Source: SIRX01 sp965213905 (GTDB lineage Bacteria > Actinomycetota > Rubrobacteria > Rubrobacterales > Rubrobacteraceae). From it: a DNA stretch of 64,000 nucleotides. Location of the stretch: assembly GCA_965213905.1 (NCBI GenBank), contig OZ243922.1:186001-250000 (forward strand), written 5' to 3'. Of the stretch, positions 41,485 through 49,944 are shown in pieces. The notes under the pieces are model-generated. The model saw nothing but the letters and a program-made list of their open reading frames with translations, had not been told where the DNA came from and did no database searches. The stretch's first letter is position 1, and every line of letters starts with the position of its first letter. The position numbers and the translations under genes were made by a program.

Positions 41485-42159
41485 TCAGGCCGTAGCCGAG
41501 CGGCCCGCGTCGATGATCTTACGCATCTCCTCGGCGGGTTCTCCTTTGTAGACGGCTGAGCCCGCCACGAGCACCTGGGCGCCCGCCTCTACCATGATCG
41601 GGGCGGTCTCCTCGGTAATACCCCCGTCTACCTGCACAGGCAAGTCGGTCATCTCCTTTACCCGGCGCACCTTGTCAACCATCTCGGGTATAAAGGACTG
41701 CCCGCCGTAACCGGGGTTTACGCTCATCACCAGTATGTAATCCAGGTAAGGTAGCGCCCATTCTATAAAGTCCGGCGAAGTCGTCGGGTTGAGGGCGACC
41801 CCCGCCTCGCAGCCGCCGCCTTTTATAAGCTCCAGCATCCGGTGCAGGTGTTTCACCGCCTCCGGTTGCACGGAGATGCTGTTTACACCGGCCTCGATAA
41901 ACGGCTGTATAAGGTTGTCCGGCTGCTCCACCATAAGATGCGCGTCCACCGGTAGATCTGTGGCCTCCACCAGCGACGCGGCAACCACCGGGCCGATAGT
42001 CAAGTTGGGGACGAACTGGTTGTCCATCGCGTCGAAATGTACCAACTCGGCCCCGCCGTCAGCGGCCTTTCGGACCTCGTCCGCGAGGTTGGCAAAATCC
42101 GCCGCCAATATAGAGGGCGCGCCAGCGACCTTATCTCCAAGCTCTGTAAAAAACCCCAA
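41485..42159 (-). CDS. rpe: Ribulose-phosphate 3-epimerase
   Basis: Rpe interconverts ribulose and xylulose 5-phosphates. The 224-residue TIM barrel has APSILAADFANLADEV, HFDAMDNQFVPNLTIGP, DAHLMVEQP, VMSVNPGYGGQSF and QVDGGITEETAP. The TTG at 42159 has GGAGG four bases upstream and gives the normal length; longer readings run into pilC antisense. The usual DGH/DGR after VM is DNQ. A TATACAAT sequence about 45 bases upstream is a possible -10. It supplies the ribBA substrate and precedes the rib operon promoter. Confidence 0.93.
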   Translation of the reverse strand: MGFFTELGDKVAGAPSILAADFANLADEVRKAADGGAELVHFDAMDNQFVPNLTIGPVVAASLVEATDLPVDAHLMVEQPDNLIQPFIEAGVNSISVQPEAVKHLHRMLELIKGGGCEAGVALNPTTSPDFIEWALPYLDYILVMSVNPGYGGQSFIPEMVDKVRRVKEMTDLPVQVDGGITEETAPIMVEAGAQVLVAGSAVYKGEPAEEMRKIIDAGRSATA

Positions 42160-42296
42160 ACTGCCTCCAATGATCAATGATCTTTTGCGGCGATATTGTA
42201 TAGAAAATAAACCGCAGCGGGTTGTAACGAAGATATATGAAAGGTGCTGTTGGATACCGCGGGCTAATCCGGTGTGACTATTAGCTAGAGCGGAAT

Positions 42297-43508
42297 CTAC
42301 TCGATCAGCTCGAAAATGCGGAACATCGGGAGGTACATGGCGACGATTATTGCGCCGACGATGCCCCCGACGACCAGGATCATTAGCGGTTCGATGATCG
42401 AGGTGAGAGACTTTACCGTGGCGTCCACCTCGGCCTCGTAGAAGTCCCCGACCTTCTCCAGCATACCGTCGAGGTCTCCGGTTTCTTCGCCCACCGCGAT
42501 CATGCGGGTGACCATCGGCGGAAATACCGGCTCGTCTTCTAGGGGCTTGTGGATGGGGATACCTTGACGGATGGAATCCCGGCTTTTGAGCAGCGCCCGT
42601 TCGACGGTGTAGTTGCCGGAGGAGGTGGCCGTTATCTCCAACGCCTGGAGTATCGGTACCCCGGCGGCGCTCAAGGAACCCAGGGTACGGGCGAAACGGG
42701 CCAGCGCGACTTTTTGTACGACCTCCCCGATCTTTGCCGGTATCTTCAGTACGACCCGGCCCCAAACTTTGCGTCCCGGCTCGCTGTCTTTCCAGCGGAG
42801 AAAGAAGATAACCCCCCCGATCAACAACGCGGCCACCAGTAGGCCGCCAAATCCTGTGAGCAGGCCGGAGAGCGTTATCGCGATCTGGGTGGGAAGCGGC
42901 AGGTTTCCGCCCAAATCCTGGAACATTTGGGCGAAAATGGGGACGATGAAGACGAGCATGATCACCGCTGCCAGTATCGCCATCGCCAGCACCACGGCCG
43001 GGTACGTCATCGCGCTTTTCACTTTGCGGCGGAGTTCCTGGTCGGCCTCCAGTTGGTCGGCTATCCGGAGCATAACGTCGTCCAACATACCCCCGACCTC
43101 GCCGGCCCGCACCATCTCCACGTACAGCCGGTCAAAGACCTTGGGATGTTTCTCCAGGGCTTCGGAAAGCGCGAGACCGGCCTCTACCTCCCGGCGAACC
43201 TCCAGGACCACACCCCGCAACTTCTGGTTTGTGGTTTGCTCCCCTAGAATATGCAGAGTTCTGACTATCGGCAGGCCGGCGTTTATCATGGTGGCGAACT
43301 GCCGGGAGAAAACTACGATGTCGTCGAGCTTGACTTTTTTGAAAGGCTCCAAAATGTCTCTCTGGCCTACGCCCTGCTCCTTTACGTCCACCACGAGGAG
43401 ACCCTGCCGGCGGAGGTTCGAGACTACCGACATCGTATCGTCGGCCTCCATCTTGTCTTCCAACACCTCTCCCCGCTGGGTGCGCGCCCTGTACTCGAAG
43501 ACCGCCAT
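42297..43508 (-). CDS. pilC: Type IV pilus inner-membrane platform protein PilC
   Basis: PilC (GspF family) links the pilus motors to the pilin assembly site in the membrane. The 403-residue protein has two GspF repeats: IVVFSRQFATMINAGLPIVR with KHPKVFDRLYVEMVRAGE, and VALARFARTLGSLSAAGVPI with PVFPPMVTRMIAVGEETG. Three transmembrane segments are visible (about 170-200, 220-245 and 370-400). It follows pilT by 10 bp. Confidence 0.94.
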   Translation of the reverse strand: MAVFEYRARTQRGEVLEDKMEADDTMSVVSNLRRQGLLVVDVKEQGVGQRDILEPFKKVKLDDIVVFSRQFATMINAGLPIVRTLHILGEQTTNQKLRGVVLEVRREVEAGLALSEALEKHPKVFDRLYVEMVRAGEVGGMLDDVMLRIADQLEADQELRRKVKSAMTYPAVVLAMAILAAVIMLVFIVPIFAQMFQDLGGNLPLPTQIAITLSGLLTGFGGLLVAALLIGGVIFFLRWKDSEPGRKVWGRVVLKIPAKIGEVVQKVALARFARTLGSLSAAGVPILQALEITATSSGNYTVERALLKSRDSIRQGIPIHKPLEDEPVFPPMVTRMIAVGEETGDLDGMLEKVGDFYEAEVDATVKSLTSIIEPLMILVVGGIVGAIIVAMYLPMFRIFELIE

Positions 43509-43518
43509 ATAACCTCGC

Positions 43519-44625
43519 CTACTTCCTTACCGCGGCGTACGAACCGGCTTCGGGCCTGGAGGCCTGACCGGCCAGGCGCCGCAACTCTTCGGGGTTGCCG
43601 GAACGTTTCTCGGCCTCATTCCGGGAAATTTCTCTACCACGCATCAGCCCGACCAGGGCCGCGTCCATCGTCTGCATTCCGAACCTGGCCCCGGTTTGCA
43701 TGACGGAGTAGATCTGGTGGTTCTTGCCCTCCCGGATGAGGTTCCTTACCCCGGGCGTCGGCACCAATACCTCACAAGCCACGACCCGTCCCCCACCATC
43801 TTGCTTGGGGATCAAGGTCTGGGTTATAACGCCTTGTATAACGTTTGCGAGCTGGGTTCTTATCTGGGGTTGCTGGTGGGACGGAAACACATCTATTATC
43901 CGGTCCACCGTCTGCGGCGCGTCCTGGGTGTGGAGCGTCCCGAGGACGAGGTGCCCGGTTTCGGCGGCCGTTACGGCGAGCGAGATGGTTTCCAGGTCTC
44001 GCATCTCGCCCACGAGTATAACGTCCGGGTCCTGACGCAGGGCGTGTTTGAGGGCTTCGGCGAAGCTCTTGGTGTCTTGGTTGACCTCCCGCTGGTTCAC
44101 GATGCAGTTTTTATGCTCGTGCAGGAACTCGATGGGATCTTCCACGCTCATAATATGCTCGTTGCGGGTTTCGTTAACCCGGTCTATCATCGCCGCCAGG
44201 GTCGTGGATTTTCCACTGCCCGTCGGCCCCGTCACGAGGACCAAACCCCGCGGCTTCCCGGTCATGTCTTCGACGGCTTTTGGTAAACCGAGATCCCGGA
44301 GGCTCGTAACTTCTTGCGGGATGGTCCTGAAGGCCGCCCCGACGCTCCCCTTCTGGAAATATACGTTTACCCGAAAGCGGGCCGCGCGGGCCAACGTGTA
44401 GCTAAAATCCAGCTCCCAGTTTTTCTCCAGACGCCGGCGCTGCTCGTCGGATAGGATGTCGTAGACGAGCTCGTGCGTGGCGGCGGGCGTGAGGGGCGGA
44501 TAGTCGAGCGGCCACACTTTGCCGTTGGTGCGTATCATGGGCGGCAGGCCGGCGGTTACGTGGAGGTCACTCGCCCCCGCGTTTACCGCGTCGAACAGGT
44601 AGTCTTCCAACCTCGTTTGTGCCAT
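43519..44625 (-). CDS. pilT: Type IV pilus retraction ATPase PilT
   Basis: PilT depolymerises the pilus, driving twitching and DNA uptake. The 368-residue ATPase has an N-terminal PAS-like domain (VNAGASDLHVTAGLPPMIR), Walker A VTGPTGSGKSTTLAAMID, Asp box, Walker B LRQDPDVILVGEMRD, the His box and the AIRNLIRE-like C-terminal sequence VRNLIREGKNHQIYSVMQTG. It lies 87 bp after pilB. Confidence 0.94.
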   Translation of the reverse strand: MAQTRLEDYLFDAVNAGASDLHVTAGLPPMIRTNGKVWPLDYPPLTPAATHELVYDILSDEQRRRLEKNWELDFSYTLARAARFRVNVYFQKGSVGAAFRTIPQEVTSLRDLGLPKAVEDMTGKPRGLVLVTGPTGSGKSTTLAAMIDRVNETRNEHIMSVEDPIEFLHEHKNCIVNQREVNQDTKSFAEALKHALRQDPDVILVGEMRDLETISLAVTAAETGHLVLGTLHTQDAPQTVDRIIDVFPSHQQPQIRTQLANVIQGVITQTLIPKQDGGGRVVACEVLVPTPGVRNLIREGKNHQIYSVMQTGARFGMQTMDAALVGLMRGREISRNEAEKRSGNPEELRRLAGQASRPEAGSYAAVRK

Positions 44626-44712
44626 CTCGCCTCCTCCAAAAGCGCCTCGTTTCCCCGCCGGGTATCGTTGCGGTGTCGCGGTGGCCCGTACGTTTTAGTG
44701 TGGTGGGGTTCC

Positions 44713-47493
44713 TTATACCACGGTACGCAGTACCTCTTCTACGGTGGTGACGCCCCCGGCGGCCTTGGCGAGCCCGTCGTTCCTAAGGCGCACCATACCG
44801 CTTTCTTCGGCGGCGCGGGAAATCTCGTCGGTCGAGACGCGGCGCACGATCATCTCCCTCAACTCCGCGGTTGCCACCATCATTTCGTAGAAACCGACCC
44901 GGCCCCGGTAACCCGAGTCGCCACACCACCGGCAGCCGACGGCCTTGTGGAAGTTCAACCCTTTCTCCGGCGCCAGCTCGTAGGGAAACCCCATCTCGTC
45001 CAGAACGTCCCGGCCTATCTCAACCGGCTCTTTGCACCTTTCGCAGAGCCTCCTGCCGAGCCGCTGGGCTATTACGCAGTCCACGGCCGAAGAGGTCAGA
45101 AACGGCTCGACGCCCATCTCCGTGAGTCGCGTCAGGGCGCCGGGGGCGTCGTTGGTATGAAGAGTAGCGAGAACCAAATGCCCGGTTAGGGCTGACTCTA
45201 CGCTGATCTTCGCGGTCTCGACGTCCCGTATTTCACCAATCATTATTACGTCCGGGTCGCTCCTCAAGATGCTCCGCAGCCCGGAGGCGAACGTCAGCCC
45301 GGCTTTCGGGTTGACCTGTATCTGGTTGAGCCCCGGCACCCGATACTCGACCGGGTCTTCCACGGTGATGATGTTGCTCTCGGGCGAGTTGAGTTCTTTG
45401 AGGGTCGCGTACAACGTGGTAGATTTTCCGCTACCCGTCGGGCCGGTGACGAGGATGGCCCCGTAAGGGCGGCGGAAGACCTCCTCGTATCTTTCGAAAG
45501 CCTCCGGGGAGAACCCCAACTTCTTGAGGTCCGCCTCGACGTTCGACGTATCCAGCAACCGCAAAACCACCTTTTCACCCCAGGCCGTTGGCAGGGTGGC
45601 GACCCGGAGGTCGATTTTTCTACCCGTCACCCGGACGCTGAACCGGCCGTCTTGTGGCACCCGGCGTTCGGCAATGTTCAAGTTTGCCACGACCTTGAGC
45701 CGTGCCGTTATACCGTCTTGCAATTTCTGCGGGACGGACATGACTTTCCTCAAGACCCCATCCACCCTGAAGCGCACCGTCACTTCCCGGGCCTGGGGTT
45801 CGATGTGTATGTCCGAAGCCCCGTCACCCACCGCCTGCTGCAATATAGAGCTGACGAGCCGGATGATCGGGGCCTCGTCGGTCCCGGCGTCGGCGCCGAG
45901 TACGAGCTCGCTTTCGTCTTCGGAAACGGGTTCTAAAGCAGCCTCTTCGAGAAATTCGGATACCCCGCCACCCAGGGCGAGCAACCTGGTCTGGGTACGC
46001 TGGATGTCTTCTCGCGTCGCAACCACCGGTTTTATGGAATGGCCGGAGATCATACGCAAGTCTTCCAGCGCGTGAATGTTCGTCGGGTCACCCATCGCGA
46101 CGACGAGGGTTCCATCCTCCATCCGGAGCGGAACGGCCCGGTGACGCCGCAGTACCTTGTGGTCCACCAGGTTCAGGAGACCCCGGTCAACGTCTTCATC
46201 ACCCAGTTCCAAAAACTCCAGCCGGAGACTGCGGGCCAGAGCCCGGGCGAGATCCGTCCTCGTTACGTGGCCCAGCGACAACAGTACCTCGCCGACCGGC
46301 CGGGATTTAGGATCATTCTCTTGTATTTGGGAAGCTTGCTGGAGTTGCTCCCCCGAAATCTTACCTTCAGAGACCAGGACGTCCCCGATCTTGCCACTCC
46401 CCGCCAGCGTCCGGCGCAACCTTCTCTCTCCGACGGGTTGCTGTTCGAACCCCGCCACTTCATGCTCCGTCTCTGCCGGCGGCCCCTCGGCCACCATAAG
46501 CTCGTTTCCACCCGGCTCTCCATAGGACGTCTCTCCTTCACGTTTCTGGTGGGAGTTCTCGCCCTCGGGGCCGAAGAGGCGGTCTAGGGCTGCGGTGATG
46601 TCTTCCTGGGTGGCTACCACCGGCCTCAAAGGTCTTTTGGCGATAGCCCTGAGGTCTTCGAGCGCGAAGAGGTCATTTGGGCTGTTCATCGCGACGACGA
46701 GTCCGTCGTCTTCGAGCCGGAGCGGCAAAACTTTATATCTGCGGCACGGTTGTTCTCCGAGGAGCCGTATCGCCCGGGGGTCCACTTGGTCTTCGGGGGT
46801 TTCGGATATTGCGAGGTAGTCGAGCCGGAGCCTGCGGGCCAGGGCCCGGGCAAGGTCCTCCGGAGCCAGGAAACCCAGCGAGATCAGTATTTCACCCAAC
46901 TTGCGCGGGTCGTTTTTCTGAATCCTCAGGGCTTGGTCTAACTGTTTCTCGGAAATCCCGCCCTCCGAAACTAGTATTTCTCCTATCCTGGCGCTTCTTC
47001 GGGGCAAACCGCGGCCACCCTCAAGACTGCCGCCCCCTTCTCCCAGCAGCCTCCGGCGTTCGACCCTTATAGCCTCTTGGTCAGCGGCCAACGGCACTAT
47101 GGGGTGCCCGGAACTTTCTACGATACAGCTCCGGGACTCGGGGTTGTCAGGGTCCTTCATGGCTACCACCAGGTTGCCGTTTTCTATGCGGAGCGGTATC
47201 GCCTCACACTGGTGCAGGATATCTTCCCCGACTATGCCTATGAGCCCCGGGTCCACGGCCGCCTCCGAAAGAACCACGTACTCCGTGCCGATGTGCCAGG
47301 AAATTATCCTGGAGAGGGCCTCGGGAGAAATCTTTCCCCCGGATACCAGAACTTCTCCCAGGCCTTTCTCCTCACGGTCTTTCTTCGAAAGCGCCTCGTT
47401 TACGTCCGCTTCGGAGACTTCACCTTCAGCCACGAGTATCCGGGCTATTTGCCAGGCTGAGACGGTTCGGACTCGCTTACCGGGCGACTGCAT
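44713..47493 (-). CDS. pilB: Type IV pilus assembly ATPase PilB with three MshEN domains
   Basis: PilB powers pilus extension. The 926-residue protein is much longer than the usual 560-570. Three tandem MshEN (GspE N-terminal) modules occupy residues about 10-150, 166-312 and 366-510, each with an LGE/IGE-(I/V)LVS-G-I pattern (LGEVLVSGGKISPEAL, IGEILVSEGGISEKQL, IGDVLVSEGKISGEQL). Such domains often bind cyclic di-GMP. The ATPase part has SDIHIEPQ, Walker A GPTGSGKSTTLYATLK near 683, RSDPDVIMIGEIRD, and zinc Cys pairs CERC near 814 and CRWC near 856. The ATG overlaps the aroE end by 17 bp with AAGGTG upstream. Confidence 0.94.
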   Translation of the reverse strand: MQSPGKRVRTVSAWQIARILVAEGEVSEADVNEALSKKDREEKGLGEVLVSGGKISPEALSRIISWHIGTEYVVLSEAAVDPGLIGIVGEDILHQCEAIPLRIENGNLVVAMKDPDNPESRSCIVESSGHPIVPLAADQEAIRVERRRLLGEGGGSLEGGRGLPRRSARIGEILVSEGGISEKQLDQALRIQKNDPRKLGEILISLGFLAPEDLARALARRLRLDYLAISETPEDQVDPRAIRLLGEQPCRRYKVLPLRLEDDGLVVAMNSPNDLFALEDLRAIAKRPLRPVVATQEDITAALDRLFGPEGENSHQKREGETSYGEPGGNELMVAEGPPAETEHEVAGFEQQPVGERRLRRTLAGSGKIGDVLVSEGKISGEQLQQASQIQENDPKSRPVGEVLLSLGHVTRTDLARALARSLRLEFLELGDEDVDRGLLNLVDHKVLRRHRAVPLRMEDGTLVVAMGDPTNIHALEDLRMISGHSIKPVVATREDIQRTQTRLLALGGGVSEFLEEAALEPVSEDESELVLGADAGTDEAPIIRLVSSILQQAVGDGASDIHIEPQAREVTVRFRVDGVLRKVMSVPQKLQDGITARLKVVANLNIAERRVPQDGRFSVRVTGRKIDLRVATLPTAWGEKVVLRLLDTSNVEADLKKLGFSPEAFERYEEVFRRPYGAILVTGPTGSGKSTTLYATLKELNSPESNIITVEDPVEYRVPGLNQIQVNPKAGLTFASGLRSILRSDPDVIMIGEIRDVETAKISVESALTGHLVLATLHTNDAPGALTRLTEMGVEPFLTSSAVDCVIAQRLGRRLCERCKEPVEIGRDVLDEMGFPYELAPEKGLNFHKAVGCRWCGDSGYRGRVGFYEMMVATAELREMIVRRVSTDEISRAAEESGMVRLRNDGLAKAAGGVTTVEEVLRTVV

Positions 47494-48319
47494 CGCTCAT
47501 CACCTTCACGTTCGGCTCCAGGCCGGTCCACACCCGCTGCGCCTGGACTCCCTGGTAGAGTAACATCCTATCCCCCGATACTATCCGCGCCCCCCGCCCC
47601 CGGGCGAGCCGGATGAGCTCGGTGTCTCCTTCTCCACGGTACACGGCGTCACAAACCGCGGTTTCCGGACTCAAAAGTTCGCCCGGCACCGGGCTGGCAT
47701 CCCCGTCTTTCATCCCCAGGTACGTAGTATTGACGATTACGTCAGCCTCCGCCACCCTCGCCGCCTTATCTTCCAAGAGGCCTGCGGTTACTTCGACGGG
47801 TTCGTTGACGGCCGACAGTTTCTTTGCGAGCTCCTCCGCCCGGTAGTGGGTGCGGTTCATCAAGATCACGCTTGCGGGGGTTTCCTTTATTATCGCGGCT
47901 CCCACAGAGGCCGCGGCCCCGCCCGCTCCCAGCACTAGAACCCGCTTGCCACCGAATCCGACCCCCGACTCCGAGCACGCCTCGATAAACCCACTACCGT
48001 CGGTGTTCATGCCGTGCAATCCTTTTTCCCGTATCACCACGGTATTTACCGCACCCGAGATCCGGGCGACCTCGTCTATGTCGTCCAGGAGCGAGAGTAC
48101 CTTTTCTTTGTGCGGCATGGTTACGTTGAACCCGGCGAACCCGAGAGTCTGGAGGCCGCTTACGGCTCTGTCTAGCTCTTCCGGTCTTACGTCCATAGCC
48201 AGGTAGGCAAAGTTCTTACCGTCCGCGGCGAACGCCGCGTTGTGCATGACCGGGCTCAGGCTGTGGGCCACGGGATGCCCGATAATCCCCAGTAACCGGG
48301 TACTACCGTTTATCTTCAT
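47477..48319 (-). CDS. aroE: Shikimate dehydrogenase (NADP)
   Basis: AroE reduces 3-dehydroshikimate in aromatic amino acid synthesis. The 280-residue product has GIIGHPVAHSLSPVMHNAAF, NVTMPHKEKVL with the catalytic Lys, NTDGSGF, LVLGAGGAAASVGAA, and the C-terminal LLYQGVQAQRVWTG. About 75 bp with a GCGGC/GCCGC hairpin separate it from mltG. The mltG-aroE-pilB order is common in actinobacteria and firmicutes. Confidence 0.95.
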   Translation of the reverse strand: MKINGSTRLLGIIGHPVAHSLSPVMHNAAFAADGKNFAYLAMDVRPEELDRAVSGLQTLGFAGFNVTMPHKEKVLSLLDDIDEVARISGAVNTVVIREKGLHGMNTDGSGFIEACSESGVGFGGKRVLVLGAGGAAASVGAAIIKETPASVILMNRTHYRAEELAKKLSAVNEPVEVTAGLLEDKAARVAEADVIVNTTYLGMKDGDASPVPGELLSPETAVCDAVYRGEGDTELIRLARGRGARIVSGDRMLLYQGVQAQRVWTGLEPNVKVMSDAVAR

Positions 48320-48394
48320 ACCGTCTCTCCGCGGCGAGCTTTTTGCCGCGTCTTTGGCGCTGGCGGCGAGAAACTCCGGCCCCGCGGGTACACA

Positions 48395-49504
48395 TTAAAG
48401 TCCCGCCGCTTCTTTCGCTTCGAGGAACCTATCGTAGTCCTTTGTAAAGAAGTGCTCATCGCCGTTTTTCTTCAGCACGTAGTATACGAAGTCCGTCTCC
48501 GCCGGGTTCAGGGCGGCTTCGATAGATTCCAGGCTCGGGCTACAGATCGGACCCGGCGGCAACCCGGTCTTCTGGTAGGTGTTGTAGGGCGATTCTATCT
48601 TCAGGTCCTCCAGGGACAATTCCTCCTTGGGCTCACCCCGCGCGTACTGAATCGTCGCGTCTATCTGTAGCGGCATCTCCTTCTCTAGACGGTTGTAGAT
48701 CACGGACGCCACTTTGGGTCGTTCCTCGGAATTTGCCGCCTCCCGCTCTATAAGCGAGGCTACCGTGAGCAGTTCGTATTCGTTTAGCCCCGTTGCGTCG
48801 CGGGCGGCGCCGAAGTCGAGGTTTTGGGTCTCTATAAAGTACTGTTCCAACATCCTGCTCACCACTTGCGACGCGTTGGCGTCCTCCCTAAACTCGTACT
48901 TTTTGGGGAAAAGGAAACCTTCGGTCGTCTCGATCCCGGGATTTTCGAGAAAGGCGTAGCCGTAACCGGTCTCCCCGGCCGCCGCCTCGAAATCTTTCGG
49001 CGAGATCTCCGTTTCCTCGGATACGGCGTCGGCGGTCTGGTCCAGGGTAAGGCCCTCAGGCACCGTGAGCGTGAACGTCGGGTCCGGCCTGTCGGCTGTT
49101 AGCTTGGCCATGATCTCATCATTGTCGGAGCCAGGCTCGAAGGTGTAATTTCCGGGCTTTATCTCCGTACTACCGCCTTTCAAGCGGGATTCGAGCTTAA
49201 ACCCCGTGGCGCTCCCGATGACACCGGCCTCGACCAGCTCGTCCGCCACCGACGCTAGAGTATCTCCTTCTTCCACGGTAACCTCGACGGGGCCGCGGGC
49301 GGCGCCACCGCCCATGGCCATCGTGTAGATCAGGTACACGACCCCGACCACGATGGCTATGAGCAGCAATCCGATCCCGGTGGCGACTATGCCGGACTTT
49401 TTTTTGGAGGAACTTTTGCCCTTTAGATGGGTTTCTTGCAGCGCGCCGACGCGCTCTTTCAGGTCTTCTATATCCCGGTGACGTTGTCGCCCGAAACCTT
49501 TCAA
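48395..49504 (-). CDS. mltG: Endolytic murein transglycosylase MltG
   Basis: MltG cuts nascent glycan strands and may set their length. The 369-residue protein has a cytoplasmic N-terminus, one transmembrane helix (about residues 40-65, ATGIGLLLIAIVVGVVYLIY), a LysM-like segment, and the YceG domain with catalytic Glu in LLTVASLIEREAAN and PLQIDATIQYARG. It overlaps ruvX by 4 bp. Confidence 0.94.
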   Translation of the reverse strand: MKGFGRQRHRDIEDLKERVGALQETHLKGKSSSKKKSGIVATGIGLLLIAIVVGVVYLIYTMAMGGGAARGPVEVTVEEGDTLASVADELVEAGVIGSATGFKLESRLKGGSTEIKPGNYTFEPGSDNDEIMAKLTADRPDPTFTLTVPEGLTLDQTADAVSEETEISPKDFEAAAGETGYGYAFLENPGIETTEGFLFPKKYEFREDANASQVVSRMLEQYFIETQNLDFGAARDATGLNEYELLTVASLIEREAANSEERPKVASVIYNRLEKEMPLQIDATIQYARGEPKEELSLEDLKIESPYNTYQKTGLPPGPICSPSLESIEAALNPAETDFVYYVLKKNGDEHFFTKDYDRFLEAKEAAGL

Positions 49505-49941
49505 GTATTCCCCCTCGCATCCAGGTGCTCCTGCAACATGCGGGCCGCCGCAAGATGGTCCACCCTCTTCTTTTTGCTTTTGCCCCGGCCCTTTTTGCCT
49601 ACGGATCTCGTATCCGCGATTGCGATCCGGGTGGTGAGCCGTTCGTCCTTCTCGACGAACGATACGCCAGGGAACTCTTCTCTCAGAGTTTGTATCTGGC
49701 CCAGTATCCGTCGGGCCTGAAAGCCGATCTCCCCGCCCATGGTTTTCGGAACCCCGACCACTATCTCGGATATCCCTTCTTTGGAAACGATACCATGTAA
49801 GTAATTTACGAGCTGTGCGCTGGGGACTACCTCCAGCGGCCGGGCCAGTGTTCTGCCGGTATCGGATATCGCCACACCGCTACGGACCTCCCCAAGGTCG
49901 AGGGCGGCGGTACGACCCGCTCGTTGACGTTCTTCTCCCAG
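49501..49941 (-). CDS. ruvX: RuvX/YqgF-family Holliday-junction resolvase-like protein, apparent CTG start
   Basis: RuvX family proteins have an RNase H fold and act in rRNA end processing and perhaps junction resolution. Motifs are ALDLGEVRSGVAISD with the first catalytic Asp, EIVVGVPKTMGGEIG, FVEKDERLTT and RVDHLAAARMLQEHL. The first standard start, GTG at 49875, would remove the catalytic Asp. In frame, CTG at 49941 follows GGAGG (in the last codons of alaS) by 8 nt and gives 146 residues, the family length. The alaS-ruvX-mltG order is conserved in actinobacteria. Confidence 0.9.
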   Translation of the reverse strand: MGEERQRAGRTAALDLGEVRSGVAISDTGRTLARPLEVVPSAQLVNYLHGIVSKEGISEIVVGVPKTMGGEIGFQARRILGQIQTLREEFPGVSFVEKDERLTTRIAIADTRSVGKKGRGKSKKKRVDHLAAARMLQEHLDARGNT

Positions 49942-49944
49942 GAC

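Noticed and set aside
42160..42765. Upstream extension of rpe into pilC
   Set aside because: The extension lies in another frame of pilC and is basic and low-complexity; TTG 42159 with GGAGG gives a normal epimerase.
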